Source: Diplonema papillatum (lineage: Eukaryota > Euglenozoa > Diplonemea > Diplonemida > Diplonemidae). Taken from it: 64,000 bases of DNA. Both the position numbers and the translations under genes were made by a program. The notes under the pieces are model-generated. The model searched no databases, was not told the origin of the DNA, and was given only the letters and a program-made list of their open reading frames with translations. The DNA is taken from contig JAPJBO010000899.1 of NCBI GenBank assembly GCA_030068145.1, positions 28,866 to 92,865 on the forward strand, in the 5' to 3' direction. Positions 21,933 to 30,560 of the stretch are shown in pieces. Position 1 is the stretch's first letter. Each line of letters starts with the position of its first letter.

Positions 21933-22223
21933 CTACCAGCTGCTCTCCACCTTCGAGCACCAGACTGACACGTGGCTCTCGAAGATGGTAGAGGACACTC
22001 GGTTCCCGCAGTTGGGGCATGTTTGTACGTCTATCATCAGGGCCTCGGCCATGGCTGCAAAGCCGCCAAGGCTAGCGGAGGCGCCATCGTCTTCGCTGCT
22101 GTTGGACGCATCCGTCGTGCTCTCTCCAACCTGAGGTCGGTCTACGTTTTCTGGTCCTTCGCTGAGTGCCATGCTGACGATCTCCTCGCCGAACTCCTGG
22201 TTTGCGTCATCGATGCCGTTCAT
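21933..22223 (-). CDS. Small C2HC (UBZ-like) zinc-finger protein
   Basis: The frame runs from an ATG at 22223 to a TAG at 21933 (96 residues). The N-terminal two thirds are acidic and Ser-rich, probably disordered. The C-terminus carries CPNCGNRVSSTIFESHVSVWC, with spacing C-x2-C-x11-H-x4-C. This resembles ubiquitin-binding UBZ fingers of the Rad18 type and other C2HC fingers. Ubiquitin binding is inference from spacing only. The start was chosen because a strong acceptor-like tract (ttttttctcccgcag) ends 15 bases upstream, suggesting a 5' leader intron or a trans-splice site. If that site is not used, the frame can begin at an ATG at 22295, adding 24 residues. Degenerate copies of the finger segment follow downstream. 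I do not recognise an orthologue. Confidence 0.6.
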   Translation of the reverse strand: MNGIDDANQEFGEEIVSMALSEGPENVDRPQVGESTTDASNSSEDDGASASLGGFAAMAEALMIDVQTCPNCGNRVSSTIFESHVSVWCSKVESSW

Positions 22224-22805
22224 TTTTTCACCCACCTTGGGTTCTGCGGGAGAAAAAAGCATTGACGGGACCTTAAATCTATAGTGTGTGGGCATTCAAC
22301 ATCAGGTTCTAGCCGAGCACGATGACATCGGTCAGGCTTACGGCCACATGAATTCTGGACCGGTCCTACCGACGCAGAATTAATTGTGGATTGAGTGACG
22401 CATACAGATGCAAATCCAATTCGCGCGTGCGCGACGTTCCAAAGTGGTGCGTGTTTCCTAAATTGAGCGCTGGAAACGCGAAAACGAGAGGCGAGGCACG
22501 GTTACCCTAGCTGAGCTGGCAGAAAGGGGTGATCCGACATTTTGCCGCGATCACCGTATCGGCAGTGTGGGCCGGAAAGTTTGTAAGTTTGATTCGGGCG
22601 ACGAAAAGGGTGCGCTACCCGATGCTACTCGTGCGGAATCTGTTTACATGCGGAGAAGGCAAGAGATCATTGGTGTTGGTCGATGTGTCGACTGCAGCAC
22701 AATAAAACGTTCGACCATCGACTGCAGGCAGGACAGGTGAAGCAAGACACTGGGAATGGTCGGGACGAACAACGGACACGTGTGAACAGTGCTGTTTCTG
22801 TCACG
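22224..22805. other. Spacer between the C2HC gene and the DgoK-DgoA fusion; no gene seen
   Basis: About 580 bases separate two minus-strand genes. This must hold the 3' end of the fusion gene's transcript and the promoter or leader of the C2HC gene. No repeat or conserved exon is visible. Confidence 0.4.
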
Positions 22806-24719
22806 TCAGAGCTTGCTCGAAGCATACAGTTCAGTAACACGCGAGACAAACTCGGTAGCCTTTGACCGCACCACTTCCGGTGACATCCGCGGCTTGTACA
22901 GGGAGGAACCGACGCCGAACCCGTGGGCCCCGGCAGCCTTCCACTCCTTCAAGTTGTCGACGGTCACCCCGCCCACGGCCAAAACGGGAAACCGCGGCGG
23001 GAGCACCGCCGCCATGGCCTTCAGGCCCTTCGGGCCCGCGACCTCGGCCGGGAACAGCTTGAGGGCGTCCGCGCCGTAGGAGATGGCGCGGAACGCTTCG
23101 GTCGGCGTCGCGACGCCGGGGACGGTCACCAGGCCGAGCTGCCGCGAGAGGGTTATGACGCCGCGGTTCACGTCGGGTGACACGATAAGCCGGCCGCCGC
23201 TCCGGTGCACGGACAGCACGTCCGCCGGGGTGAGCACGGTGCCCGCGCCGACCAGCACGGCGGGGCGGCGGTGCCGGAAGCGCTCGGCCAGCAGCCGGAT
23301 CGACTCGAACGGCTGCGGCGAGTTCAACGGAACCTCGACCGCCGTCACCCCGGCCGCAACCAGAGCGTCGGCGACGGCGACCACCTCCTCGGGGAGGACG
23401 CCGCGAAGGATCGCCACGACCCGCGGCACTGCCGCCGCCCCCGGCGCCGGGGCCCCCTCGGCGGGCGCTTGCTCTGTACCGTCGGGACGACGCGTTCGCG
23501 CCGCGCCGCTCGGCGCGGCAGGCGAGCTTTCAGCCGTGGTGCCACCCACGCCCGCCTTCGACCGGGAGCCTTCGGAGGGGCCGAAAACATGAGAAACGGG
23601 CGCCGCTGCTCGGCTCGGGTCGTGCACCCTCGGCACGCCGTCCCAACCACCTCCCCGGTGGTCGACGGGACCGGGCGGTGCAGCGGCCGGGGTTTCTAGC
23701 CGGGGACCGCCGAAGAAGATGGTGCGGACCCCGCGAACGACCGCATCCCGCGCGGTGACCCGGCAGACAGGCACGCCCCAACTGTGCCGGACGGCCTCCG
23801 CGTACAACGAAGCAAGCCCGTCGGCCCCGATCAGGTGCACACTTTTCGGCAGCCGCCGCCCGCCGGGAGGACCGCACGCGCCCGCCTGCTGCAAGAAGCC
23901 GCGGGCGGACTGCAGCTCGTCCCCGATGAGCAACCCGGAAAGAAACGCCGGCGCGTGCTCTCGAGGCAGCTCACCGGACAACGTTTTGGTGCGCACGGTG
24001 AACAAGTCGTGCAGCAACCCCCTGTCGCCAGGGAAACCCCGCCCGGCGGAGGAAGACAGCCCGTGGTGGAACCAGCGCAGGCCGTCCGGGCTCGAAAGCT
24101 CGGCCGGCTGCCCGCCGACGGACGCAGCGAGGATCGTGCCCCGCGCGAGGGCCCGGAAGGCGTCGCCGGTCAAAAACGTGCGGAACGCCGCGATTTCGCC
24201 GCCGGCGACGACAGCCCACTTGCTGTGGGTCCCCGGGCAGACGTGCACCCCGTCGGCACCGGTCGCGAGGACCTGCGTCTCCTCACCGCGCATGACGTCC
24301 GGCGACGACCCCCCCCCGTCAGCGTGGCTGACACCCGGGACGATGGTGACGGAAACCCTCCGATTCTGCGGCGAGTCTCCGCCGCTGGAAAAAGTGGACG
24401 AGAAGTCCACTTTTTCGAGGAAGAAGTGCGGGGCCGCCCCCCGGAGGGCGGCCGCCGACGCGGGCGAAGGGACGTACGGCGCTTCCTTCCACCCGGCCCG
24501 GCTCCCGACCATCCCCACCAGGAACACGCGGGACGGCTGCCAGTGGGCAATCCGCTCGCACAGCCTCTGTTCGAACAGCCCGTCGGCCACCGACAGCACC
24601 CCACCCGTCGGGTCCTCGACGGTGCCGGTCACTACCCCATTTTCGACCCTGTGCGCGCGGAACGACGTCGTTCCCCAGTCAACCACCACGTAATCGAGCG
24701 CGCTCGTATCGCCCCCCAT
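22806..24719 (-). CDS. dgoK-dgoA: Fused 2-keto-3-deoxygalactonate kinase / 6-phosphate aldolase with C-terminal SKL
   Basis: One uninterrupted 637-residue frame (ATG 24719, TGA 22806) holds two consecutive enzymes of the De Ley-Doudoroff galactonate route. Residues 8-337 match DgoK: DWGTTSFRAH near 15-24 (phosphate loop), MVGSRAGWKEAPY, MRGEETQ near 143-149, PGTHSKW near 162-168, LPREHAPAFLSGLLIG. This half phosphorylates 2-keto-3-deoxygalactonate. Residues 340-430 are a Pro/Ala/Gly-rich linker. Residues 433-627 match DgoA/KDPG-type class I aldolase: VEVPLNSPQ with Glu462, VGAGTVLTP, PGVATPTEAF, ALKLFPAE with the Schiff-base Lys554, and AVGGVT. This half cleaves the product to pyruvate and glyceraldehyde 3-phosphate. 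In bacteria the two are usually separate genes. The last residues are ASSKL, a canonical type 1 peroxisomal targeting signal. GC content is high, and no introns are seen. An upstream GTG in frame is ignored. Import into peroxisomes is inference from the tripeptide. Confidence 0.93.
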   Translation of the reverse strand: MGGDTSALDYVVVDWGTTSFRAHRVENGVVTGTVEDPTGGVLSVADGLFEQRLCERIAHWQPSRVFLVGMVGSRAGWKEAPYVPSPASAAALRGAAPHFFLEKVDFSSTFSSGGDSPQNRRVSVTIVPGVSHADGGGSSPDVMRGEETQVLATGADGVHVCPGTHSKWAVVAGGEIAAFRTFLTGDAFRALARGTILAASVGGQPAELSSPDGLRWFHHGLSSSAGRGFPGDRGLLHDLFTVRTKTLSGELPREHAPAFLSGLLIGDELQSARGFLQQAGACGPPGGRRLPKSVHLIGADGLASLYAEAVRHSWGVPVCRVTARDAVVRGVRTIFFGGPRLETPAAAPPGPVDHRGGGWDGVPRVHDPSRAAAPVSHVFGPSEGSRSKAGVGGTTAESSPAAPSGAARTRRPDGTEQAPAEGAPAPGAAAVPRVVAILRGVLPEEVVAVADALVAAGVTAVEVPLNSPQPFESIRLLAERFRHRRPAVLVGAGTVLTPADVLSVHRSGGRLIVSPDVNRGVITLSRQLGLVTVPGVATPTEAFRAISYGADALKLFPAEVAGPKGLKAMAAVLPPRFPVLAVGGVTVDNLKEWKAAGAHGFGVGSSLYKPRMSPEVVRSKATEFVSRVTELYASSKL

Positions 24720-25736
24720 CACACGCACTCTCCCACACCCGCCCCCGGTGAAGAAGGCCGCACCCCCTCTCCCGTGACCTTTCGCGCGTTTTTCGTGATT
24801 CAGCCCACTTCAAACCATGGTCAATCTCGCTCCGCGCTAGCTAATGACCAGAGCAGCCGCAAAACCCCAGGCAAAAAGAAATGCATAGGTTTTGTAGACT
24901 GTGTTTCTTGTGCTGGGGACCGGCAGCGAGGCGGTCGGATTGTTTGAAGTCTCCGTTTGACTTGTGAGGAAGTTCGCTTAAGATTCCGGGAATTTAGAGT
25001 CTCCGGGTGACGTTCGTCGATTTGTGTTTCCGACAATCCCGTATGGGCGTACAGGCCTTGTGTAAAAACAAGCTCAGGCAAGGCAATCACGCACAGTGAT
25101 GTTTACACGCGCTCGGTCAGCTGAACTATTGGAGCAGGGGGCGTGAGCTCAAACTGGTTGCGAGAACCGAACGCAGGTCCGTCGAGGAGAAGGCGAAAAG
25201 CTATGGAACGCGGGGGGAAACACTGGCTCGCCAGGCCAACAAACTGATTGATGCGTCGCGCGAAAAAAAGACCGGGGCTAGAAAAAGTATGCGTTTTGAG
25301 GGTTGGAAGGGGATCAGAAACGAGAGGGGAAGATGCCTGCGTTCCCGTGGGGGCGTGTGTTGCGGACTCATTTTAACGTGGCGCCCCCTCAGCGAGAGTG
25401 TGTCCACGTGGGGGCGTGTGTGTGTGTGTGTGCGTTGGCAAACCCACGGTGTTTTGTTGCTTTAATGTACAAAAATGTTGCAAGCTTTTCAATGGGTACT
25501 CGCGTGTGCGTCTGTGTTGGAGCGGAGTACGGTCCAAGCGGTCAGCATATCTCACGTCACAGCTGAAGCTCCTGCAGGCTGCTCGTGGTGACCACGCGCT
25601 GTTCGGAACCGCAGCCTCATCAACGTATGGAGCAGGTATCAACCACAACGTGCAGTGTGTGTGTACACACCAAATGAGGGTGTGAGGACAAGCGCGCGGA
25701 GAACTACGTGTTTCTTCCCTTGACAACCAAACAGCA
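24720..25736. other. Upstream region of the DgoK-DgoA gene; no other gene seen
   Basis: A copy of the agttcgcttaagattccggg repeat lies at 24968-25020. A gt-dinucleotide tract (25415-25435) is present. Open frames are short and featureless. Confidence 0.4.
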
Positions 25737-25994
25737 TCACTCTAAAAAGAGTGTGCACCTTGCGCGGGCTCGCTTTTTGTGCGTCCTTTTCTTGCCAAGA
25801 ACTTGCTCCAGCTGAATTTCAGCGTGCACGTACACCTTCCAGGTCACCAAAAGACGAACGCCTTCCAAAGAGTGGCGAACGGGGACGATACCGTATACCA
25901 CCTTATCTCCCTGCTTCATGACCTGAGAGTGGTTGTGTACGTGTGCGAGGCCAGCGCGCACGTAAACGCTGGTCCATGGCAACGACAGACCCAC
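25737..25994 (-). other. Doubtful open frame, possibly an alternative 3' exon
   Basis: A minus-strand frame lies directly 3' of the cold-shock/CCCH gene. An acceptor-like site (accactctcag) precedes VMKQGDKVVYGIVPVRHS, and the frame ends in a basic stretch, GKKRTHKKRARAR. No domain is recognised. It could be an alternative last exon, untranslated sequence or chance. The phase-2 donor candidate at the end of the gene (ccacg|gtaaat) does not join it in frame. Confidence 0.2.
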
Positions 25995-25996
25995 AT

Positions 25997-28492
25997 TTAC
26001 CGTGGGGGAGGCGGTGGGGGCATGTTGCGGGGCACCGCGACGGCCTTCTGGAACGGCCGCTGCGGGGAGGGCGAGCCGAGGTTCGGGCTCGAGAAGATCG
26101 GGCCGCCGGGCGGCGGCGCGGCGGACGGCGGCGGCGGCGGCCCGCGCGGCAGCGGCGGGTGCGACGGCGGCGGCGGCGCGCCCGCCGCGTCCCGCGGGAA
26201 CGCCGGCGGCCGCGGCGGCGGCGGCACCCCGGCCTGGTTGCTGTGGTGGTGCGAGTCGTAGCCGTAGTTGCCCCGGCCGCCGTTCCCACCCTCAAACCCG
26301 CCGCGCTGGTAGCCCGTGCTCGGGCGGTGCCCTTGGTAGTTGGAACGGTTGTTGCTGCTGTTGTTGTTGTTGTTGTTCTGGTGGTGGTAGCTGTTGTTGC
26401 TGCTGTTGTTGTTGTTGTTGTGGTAGTGGCCACCCCGGCCTTCTTCCCTCTCGCGCTTGGCCCGCTTCCACTCCGGCTCGTCGGACGGTATAGGCAGCGG
26501 AAGCCCCCGGGCCCTCGCTTCAATCTCGATCAGCACGTCTCTGACGTCCCTCGCGCGGTCCTTCGGCTGGCTCATGAAGTGATCGCGGAGGTCCTTCGGG
26601 ATCTTCCGCTTGTTGTCGGGGTCCTCCGGGTCGTAACGCCTGTGCGAAAAGAAGCACCGCTCCTTCAACGGGCAGAACCCGAGGTTCTGCAAGGTCTTGC
26701 AGTAGGGAAGCTCGAACGTGTGGAGGAACAGGCAGTCGTCCCCGTTGTTGCACCGCCCCCGCTGCGCGAAGTACTTGCAGGGGATCCGGCGCATCCGCCG
26801 CAGCTCGTGCGGCGCGAGCTCCGCCGCCCGCTCCTTCAGAGTCGGGCCGGACGAGGCGGACTGCAGGTTCCACCTGCTCGCCTGCTGCTCTATCTGCTCC
26901 TCCGTGATGAGAGGGATCTTGTCGGCCTCCAACGGGAGGTACAGGTCGATGGTTGGGTACTCGACGACGTAACGCACCATCTTCAGTGCGTCCGCTAGGG
27001 TCGCCGTGTGAGGAATGAGGTGGTAAGCTTCGTCGTTTCCCAAACGGCCGGCGCGGATGAATATCTTGTACCCGCTGCCGTCGCCTGTCTCCTTGCCCGC
27101 CTTGAGGAAGGCGCGGACGGCTTGGCGCACGTCAGGCGACCTCGACTGCTTCCGGAGGGCGTACACGTCGTCGGACCACTTGCTCTGCGACTCTTTGTGC
27201 TTGACGAGCATTTCTTGGTCCCTGGGATCGGACGGGCCCTTGACTCCCACTTCAGCGTCGTCCCCGTGCCACGACGCATCGGCGGCGGGTTTGCCGTCTG
27301 CGTCCAGGGCTTCGTCGTCGGAGAAGCCGTCCCGCGAGTACTCGCTGCCCTCCCCCTCGTCCTCACCGCGGGAGCTGCCGTCGCCTTCCCGGTCGTCTCC
27401 TTCGACGGACGGTTCCTTCCCCGCCAACGTGTCGCCGAAGGTGAACCGAAAACGCCGCCCCTCGTCGTGATCCTCGCCCGCTGCGCCGCCGTACGACGGC
27501 GCCTTTCCTTTCGCGCCGGCCTTCGCACTTTTGTCGTCGGCCGGCTCGGCCATGAGTTCGGTAAGGAGCTCTTCGTGCGTCGTCTCCTTGTTCTGTCCTT
27601 CCGCCGACGGCTCGGCTCCGGTTGTTCCGTCCTCTTCTCTCGGCCGCTTGACGCCTGTCATTGGGCCCGTCGATGATGACGGCTGCTTTTTCCCCGGCTC
27701 CGCGCCGCCGTTTTCGCCTTGTTTCGAGGCCGGCTCGTCCTCGTAGTCGACGCGCTCCCAGTCGTCGCACAGGGACGCGTACTGCTCCTGCGTCTTGAGC
27801 GTGTTCTTCTGGTGGGAGATGGCCTTGATGGCCGGACCCACCAGCGCCCCCGCGTCGATGACGGGCGCCTCGCCGTCGTCGTCCAACGGGTCCCTCGCTA
27901 GGGCCTCCTGCGCGGCGGAGACGATGCTCTCGTACCCTTCGGGGACCAAGTGCTCGAAGTTGCACGCGTCGCCGTGCTTGCACGCGCCGGACCGCCAGTA
28001 GAAGTCGCACGCCTTCCTCCCGCTCGGCGTCTTTTTCGGGGGGTCCACGGGCGGGGCCTCCCACAACGCCGACTTCCCGAATACCCGTCTTTTCTTCGCG
28101 ACAGGCACGTCAGGCAGCTCTGCCGTCTTGCAGACTGCCGGTCCGGAGACGTTGACCGCCCGGTCCCCGCGGCCGGCTTCGGGGTCCTTTTCGAGGTCGA
28201 ACTTAACCTTTTCGCCGACGATGAGGCTCGCCATGCCCGCGATCTGCAGCTCGCGCCGGTGCACGAAGACGTCGCTCGCGTGGCCGTCGAGCGCGAGGAA
28301 CCCATAGCCCTTCCGGTCGTCCCACCGCTTGACGGTCCCTTCGAGCACGCCTTCGACCTCGTTCGGCACGAAGGACTGACCCTCGTCTTCGAGCATCTGC
28401 TCCCGACGCTTGCGCCGGTGCTCCCAGTGGATGTTCCACACCGCGTGCTTCTGCAGCTTCTTCTCCCGCAGGAGCGACACGTTGTAGATCAC
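25997..28492 (-). CDS. Cold-shock domain plus three CCCH zinc fingers, RNA-binding protein
   Basis: A single open frame of 831 codons ends with TAA at 25997. Residues 47-118 form a cold-shock (S1-like) RNA/DNA-binding domain, with VKRWDDRKGYGFL (RNP1-like) and DVFVHRREL (RNP2-like). CCCH fingers follow at residues 162-181, 572-591 and 598-617, all with C-x8-C-x5-C-x3-H spacing; the last two are adjacent. Residues 250-445 are acidic and low-complexity. The C-terminus is Asn/His-rich, then Gly/Arg-rich, then poly-Pro, so likely disordered. Binding single-stranded RNA in post-transcriptional control is the inferred role. The start is uncertain: position 28492 is a GTG, the first in-frame ATG is at 28396 (residue 33), and a stop lies about 19 codons upstream of 28492. 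An ATG|GTAACA at 28672-28674 could be a tiny first coding exon joining at GAG|GTG (28492) in frame. No orthologue is named. Confidence 0.82.
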   Translation of the reverse strand: MIYNVSLLREKKLQKHAVWNIHWEHRRKRREQMLEDEGQSFVPNEVEGVLEGTVKRWDDRKGYGFLALDGHASDVFVHRRELQIAGMASLIVGEKVKFDLEKDPEAGRGDRAVNVSGPAVCKTAELPDVPVAKKRRVFGKSALWEAPPVDPPKKTPSGRKACDFYWRSGACKHGDACNFEHLVPEGYESIVSAAQEALARDPLDDDGEAPVIDAGALVGPAIKAISHQKNTLKTQEQYASLCDDWERVDYEDEPASKQGENGGAEPGKKQPSSSTGPMTGVKRPREEDGTTGAEPSAEGQNKETTHEELLTELMAEPADDKSAKAGAKGKAPSYGGAAGEDHDEGRRFRFTFGDTLAGKEPSVEGDDREGDGSSRGEDEGEGSEYSRDGFSDDEALDADGKPAADASWHGDDAEVGVKGPSDPRDQEMLVKHKESQSKWSDDVYALRKQSRSPDVRQAVRAFLKAGKETGDGSGYKIFIRAGRLGNDEAYHLIPHTATLADALKMVRYVVEYPTIDLYLPLEADKIPLITEEQIEQQASRWNLQSASSGPTLKERAAELAPHELRRMRRIPCKYFAQRGRCNNGDDCLFLHTFELPYCKTLQNLGFCPLKERCFFSHRRYDPEDPDNKRKIPKDLRDHFMSQPKDRARDVRDVLIEIEARARGLPLPIPSDEPEWKRAKREREEGRGGHYHNNNNNSSNNSYHHQNNNNNNSSNNRSNYQGHRPSTGYQRGGFEGGNGGRGNYGYDSHHHSNQAGVPPPPRPPAFPRDAAGAPPPPSHPPLPRGPPPPPSAAPPPGGPIFSSPNLGSPSPQRPFQKAVAVPRNMPPPPPPR

Positions 28493-28549
28493 CTCGCTGA
28501 GGCGGAACCTGATGTGGGGTGATTGCGAGATTGGCGCCGCTGTTGCTCA

Positions 28550-29055
28550 AAAAGAGTAGGCGCGACGTTTGTTTGTACGTGCCGGGGGATGAATAGCCCG
28601 TTCGTGAGTGAATACGATCGCCAGGCTGATCTTCTCCCAAACACGCTGCCAGCGTTCTCTTTCGTTGTTACCATTAATTGTTGCTACGAAAAACACACAA
28701 AATCCCCCGTCACACAGTTGGACCCGGATCTCAATTTGTAAGCCGCGTCTGGCTCTTCCGGGGTATCCGCATGCTGATGGTGGTTCATCATAGGGGCGTT
28801 CAGCTCAATGAATGTCTGGTGCTACTGGGACGGTGCCCGCTGGTCCACAGGCTCTCACCGCAGCCGGGGCATTGGTGATGCAGCTGCGCGAGACTGAGAA
28901 CCGCTTACTGGGTGCATGAGGCTCAAACGTTGTGCAGAGATTGGCTCACGGACGGAAAGTGAAGGGCCGCCAGAAATAGAAGGTAGCAGAAGACTCGTGG
29001 ACGATGCTTCGCCGCACCCAACGCACGACCGTTGGTCCTGGGGGAAATAAAGGGG
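28550..29055. other. Upstream region of the cold-shock/CCCH gene
   Basis: This contains the candidate start-codon/donor ATG|GTAACAACG on the minus strand (28672-28674 and below). It otherwise lacks recognisable features. A G run precedes the repeat starting at 29056. Confidence 0.35.
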
Positions 29056-29190
29056 GGGGTCGAACAACAACAGTTATTTGACACACGTCTGGTTGGCTAA
29101 AAGCACTACCACTACTTGATCTTGCTGCTGTTCGGCTACCCGGAACTTTTTTTATTATTCGACAAATCGGATAATAACACAGTGCACGGT
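29056..29190. mobile_element. Second copy of the gtcgaataataac element, right end replaced
   Basis: The left end and interior match 14934-15050 (cagttatttgacacacgtct, then ggctaaaagcactaccac). The expected right end gttattattcgac is only partly present (tattattcgacaaatcg, gataataacac) and runs directly into gtgcacggtgcagtag and the actagtaaa minisatellite. Confidence 0.65.
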
Positions 29191-29199
29191 GCAGTAGTA

Positions 29200-29345
29200 A
29201 AGGCTTTCACTAGTAAATTTACTAGTGGTTTTACAAGTGAAAATGGTTTACAAGTGCCACTAGTAAATTTTACAAGTGCACTTGTAAAATTTACAAGTGC
29301 ACTTGTAAAATTTACAAGTGCACTAGTAAAATTTACAAGTGATTT
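29200..29345. repeat. Minisatellite of actagtaaattt / acaagtgcacttgt units
   Basis: Short palindromic units (tttacaagtgcacttgtaaa) repeat head to tail. The same repeat type forms the outer arms of the large element at 31.9-35.25 kb and recurs at 38935-38995. Confidence 0.8.
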
Positions 29346-29850
29346 CAGGTGTTTTGGCAGGTGTTTTGGGGTGAAACAAGAAGAAACTGTGGCAAGTGAA
29401 GCACACATGCAGAAGAACCGGCTTCTTTTTCACCTAACTCGTCAAAATGGGGCTGGCAGAGCAGAGCAAAGTGACAACCCAGTGCTTGAGAGCCCCGCGC
29501 GTAGGCAGCCCGCGTCAATCCAGATTTCCCCCACTCCAAGGCAAACGTGAACACTCGAACACGACCCCCCTGTGGCTCGATGCGGTGGGAACACGGGACA
29601 ATAACATCGGAAGAGACGGAGCGCGAAGGAGGAGGCGTTCTTGTCCTCTCAGAGCAGAGTCGTGCACAGGTACGTCCTGGTACCAGAAATAGAGTTGCAC
29701 GGCAAAAGACGCTCTGGTATCTTGCTTTTGGCCCAGGAGGTTACGAATATCTCTGCCTGCGTGCGTCTTGTGCCGGACAGGCTTGGCATCCATTTTTTGG
29801 ACTGAGTCGTGGGCAACAGTGCGGTCAACTCTGAAGGGCAAATACCGTAA
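29346..29850. other. No gene recognised
   Basis: Short open frames only, with no domain or repeat of note. It lies between the minisatellite and the first ggaccggacaaa hairpin element. Confidence 0.4.
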
Positions 29851-29854
29851 ACGG

Positions 29855-29930
29855 AAATAAGTTGGACCGGACAAAATGGTCCAACTCACCTATTTTGGGC
29901 TCTGGTGGTCCAACTTTTGTCCGGCCACTT
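29855..29930. mobile_element. Hairpin element, ttggaccggacaaa type, copy 1
   Basis: The arm gttggaccggacaaaatgg is followed by an inverted arm, ccaacttttgtccggcc. A second copy lies at 30450-30560. It is a tiny inverted-repeat element with no coding capacity. Confidence 0.65.
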
Positions 29931-30449
29931 TTTTTCGGGGGGTTCTGTGTACTTGGTGCAGTTTTGCGGCTGGCCAGCACTCGCTCCACTCCGTAGTCGC
30001 GCATGGGTCCGCCGCCAGGAGTTCCCGAACACTGCGCGGCGCTGCGCAACCCGCTGAGTTCCCTCCAGCAACTCGCAACGAAGCACCCTGGCCATGGTCA
30101 TTGGTCGCCATGGCCCTGTGGTGGAATCACAAGATCTTCCTTGCGCGGAAGGATGTTTGATCGCGACCGGTTGCGGTTGGTCAGTGCCGAGCGTGGACCA
30201 AGATGCGTCCACCGTCTGTCCCATTGCTTTGGTAGAGTGCAAACGCAAAAATGCAGAGTGCAAACGAGATGGCTCGAGGTTGTGTGGCTGACAGTGAAGG
30301 AAAAAGTATGAGCCGCCAATAAACGACGATCTTGGTACGCTCAAGAAGAAACCCAACGCATCTCTCGCGCCTGACTACCCATTTGTCACGGGACATTTTT
30401 TACCTCATGCCCATCGACCCAACCCCGCCTAAGTGGATACGTGCCTGGG

Positions 30450-30560
30450 CGGAAATATGTTGGACCGGACAAAATGGTCCAATTGTTTTGGTCGTCCGCG
30501 GTCCAACCTTTGTCCGGTCCAACATATTTTCGGTCCAACATATTTCCGGTCCAACTTTCT
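30450..30560. mobile_element. Hairpin element, ttggaccggacaaa type, copy 2
   Basis: The arm tgttggaccggacaaaatgg is mirrored by ctttgtccggtccaacata. The terminal motif cggtccaacatatt is itself repeated at the right end (30517-30555). It is related to 29855-29930. Confidence 0.7.

Noticed and set aside
23083-24947. Long plus-strand open frames (up to 387 codons) opposite the DgoK-DgoA gene
   Set aside because: They lie antisense to a gene with clear enzyme motifs and arise from its high GC content; no domain or start context supports them.
27008-28522. Plus-strand open frames opposite the cold-shock/CCCH gene
   Set aside because: Antisense shadows of a GC-rich coding sequence with recognisable domains on the other strand.
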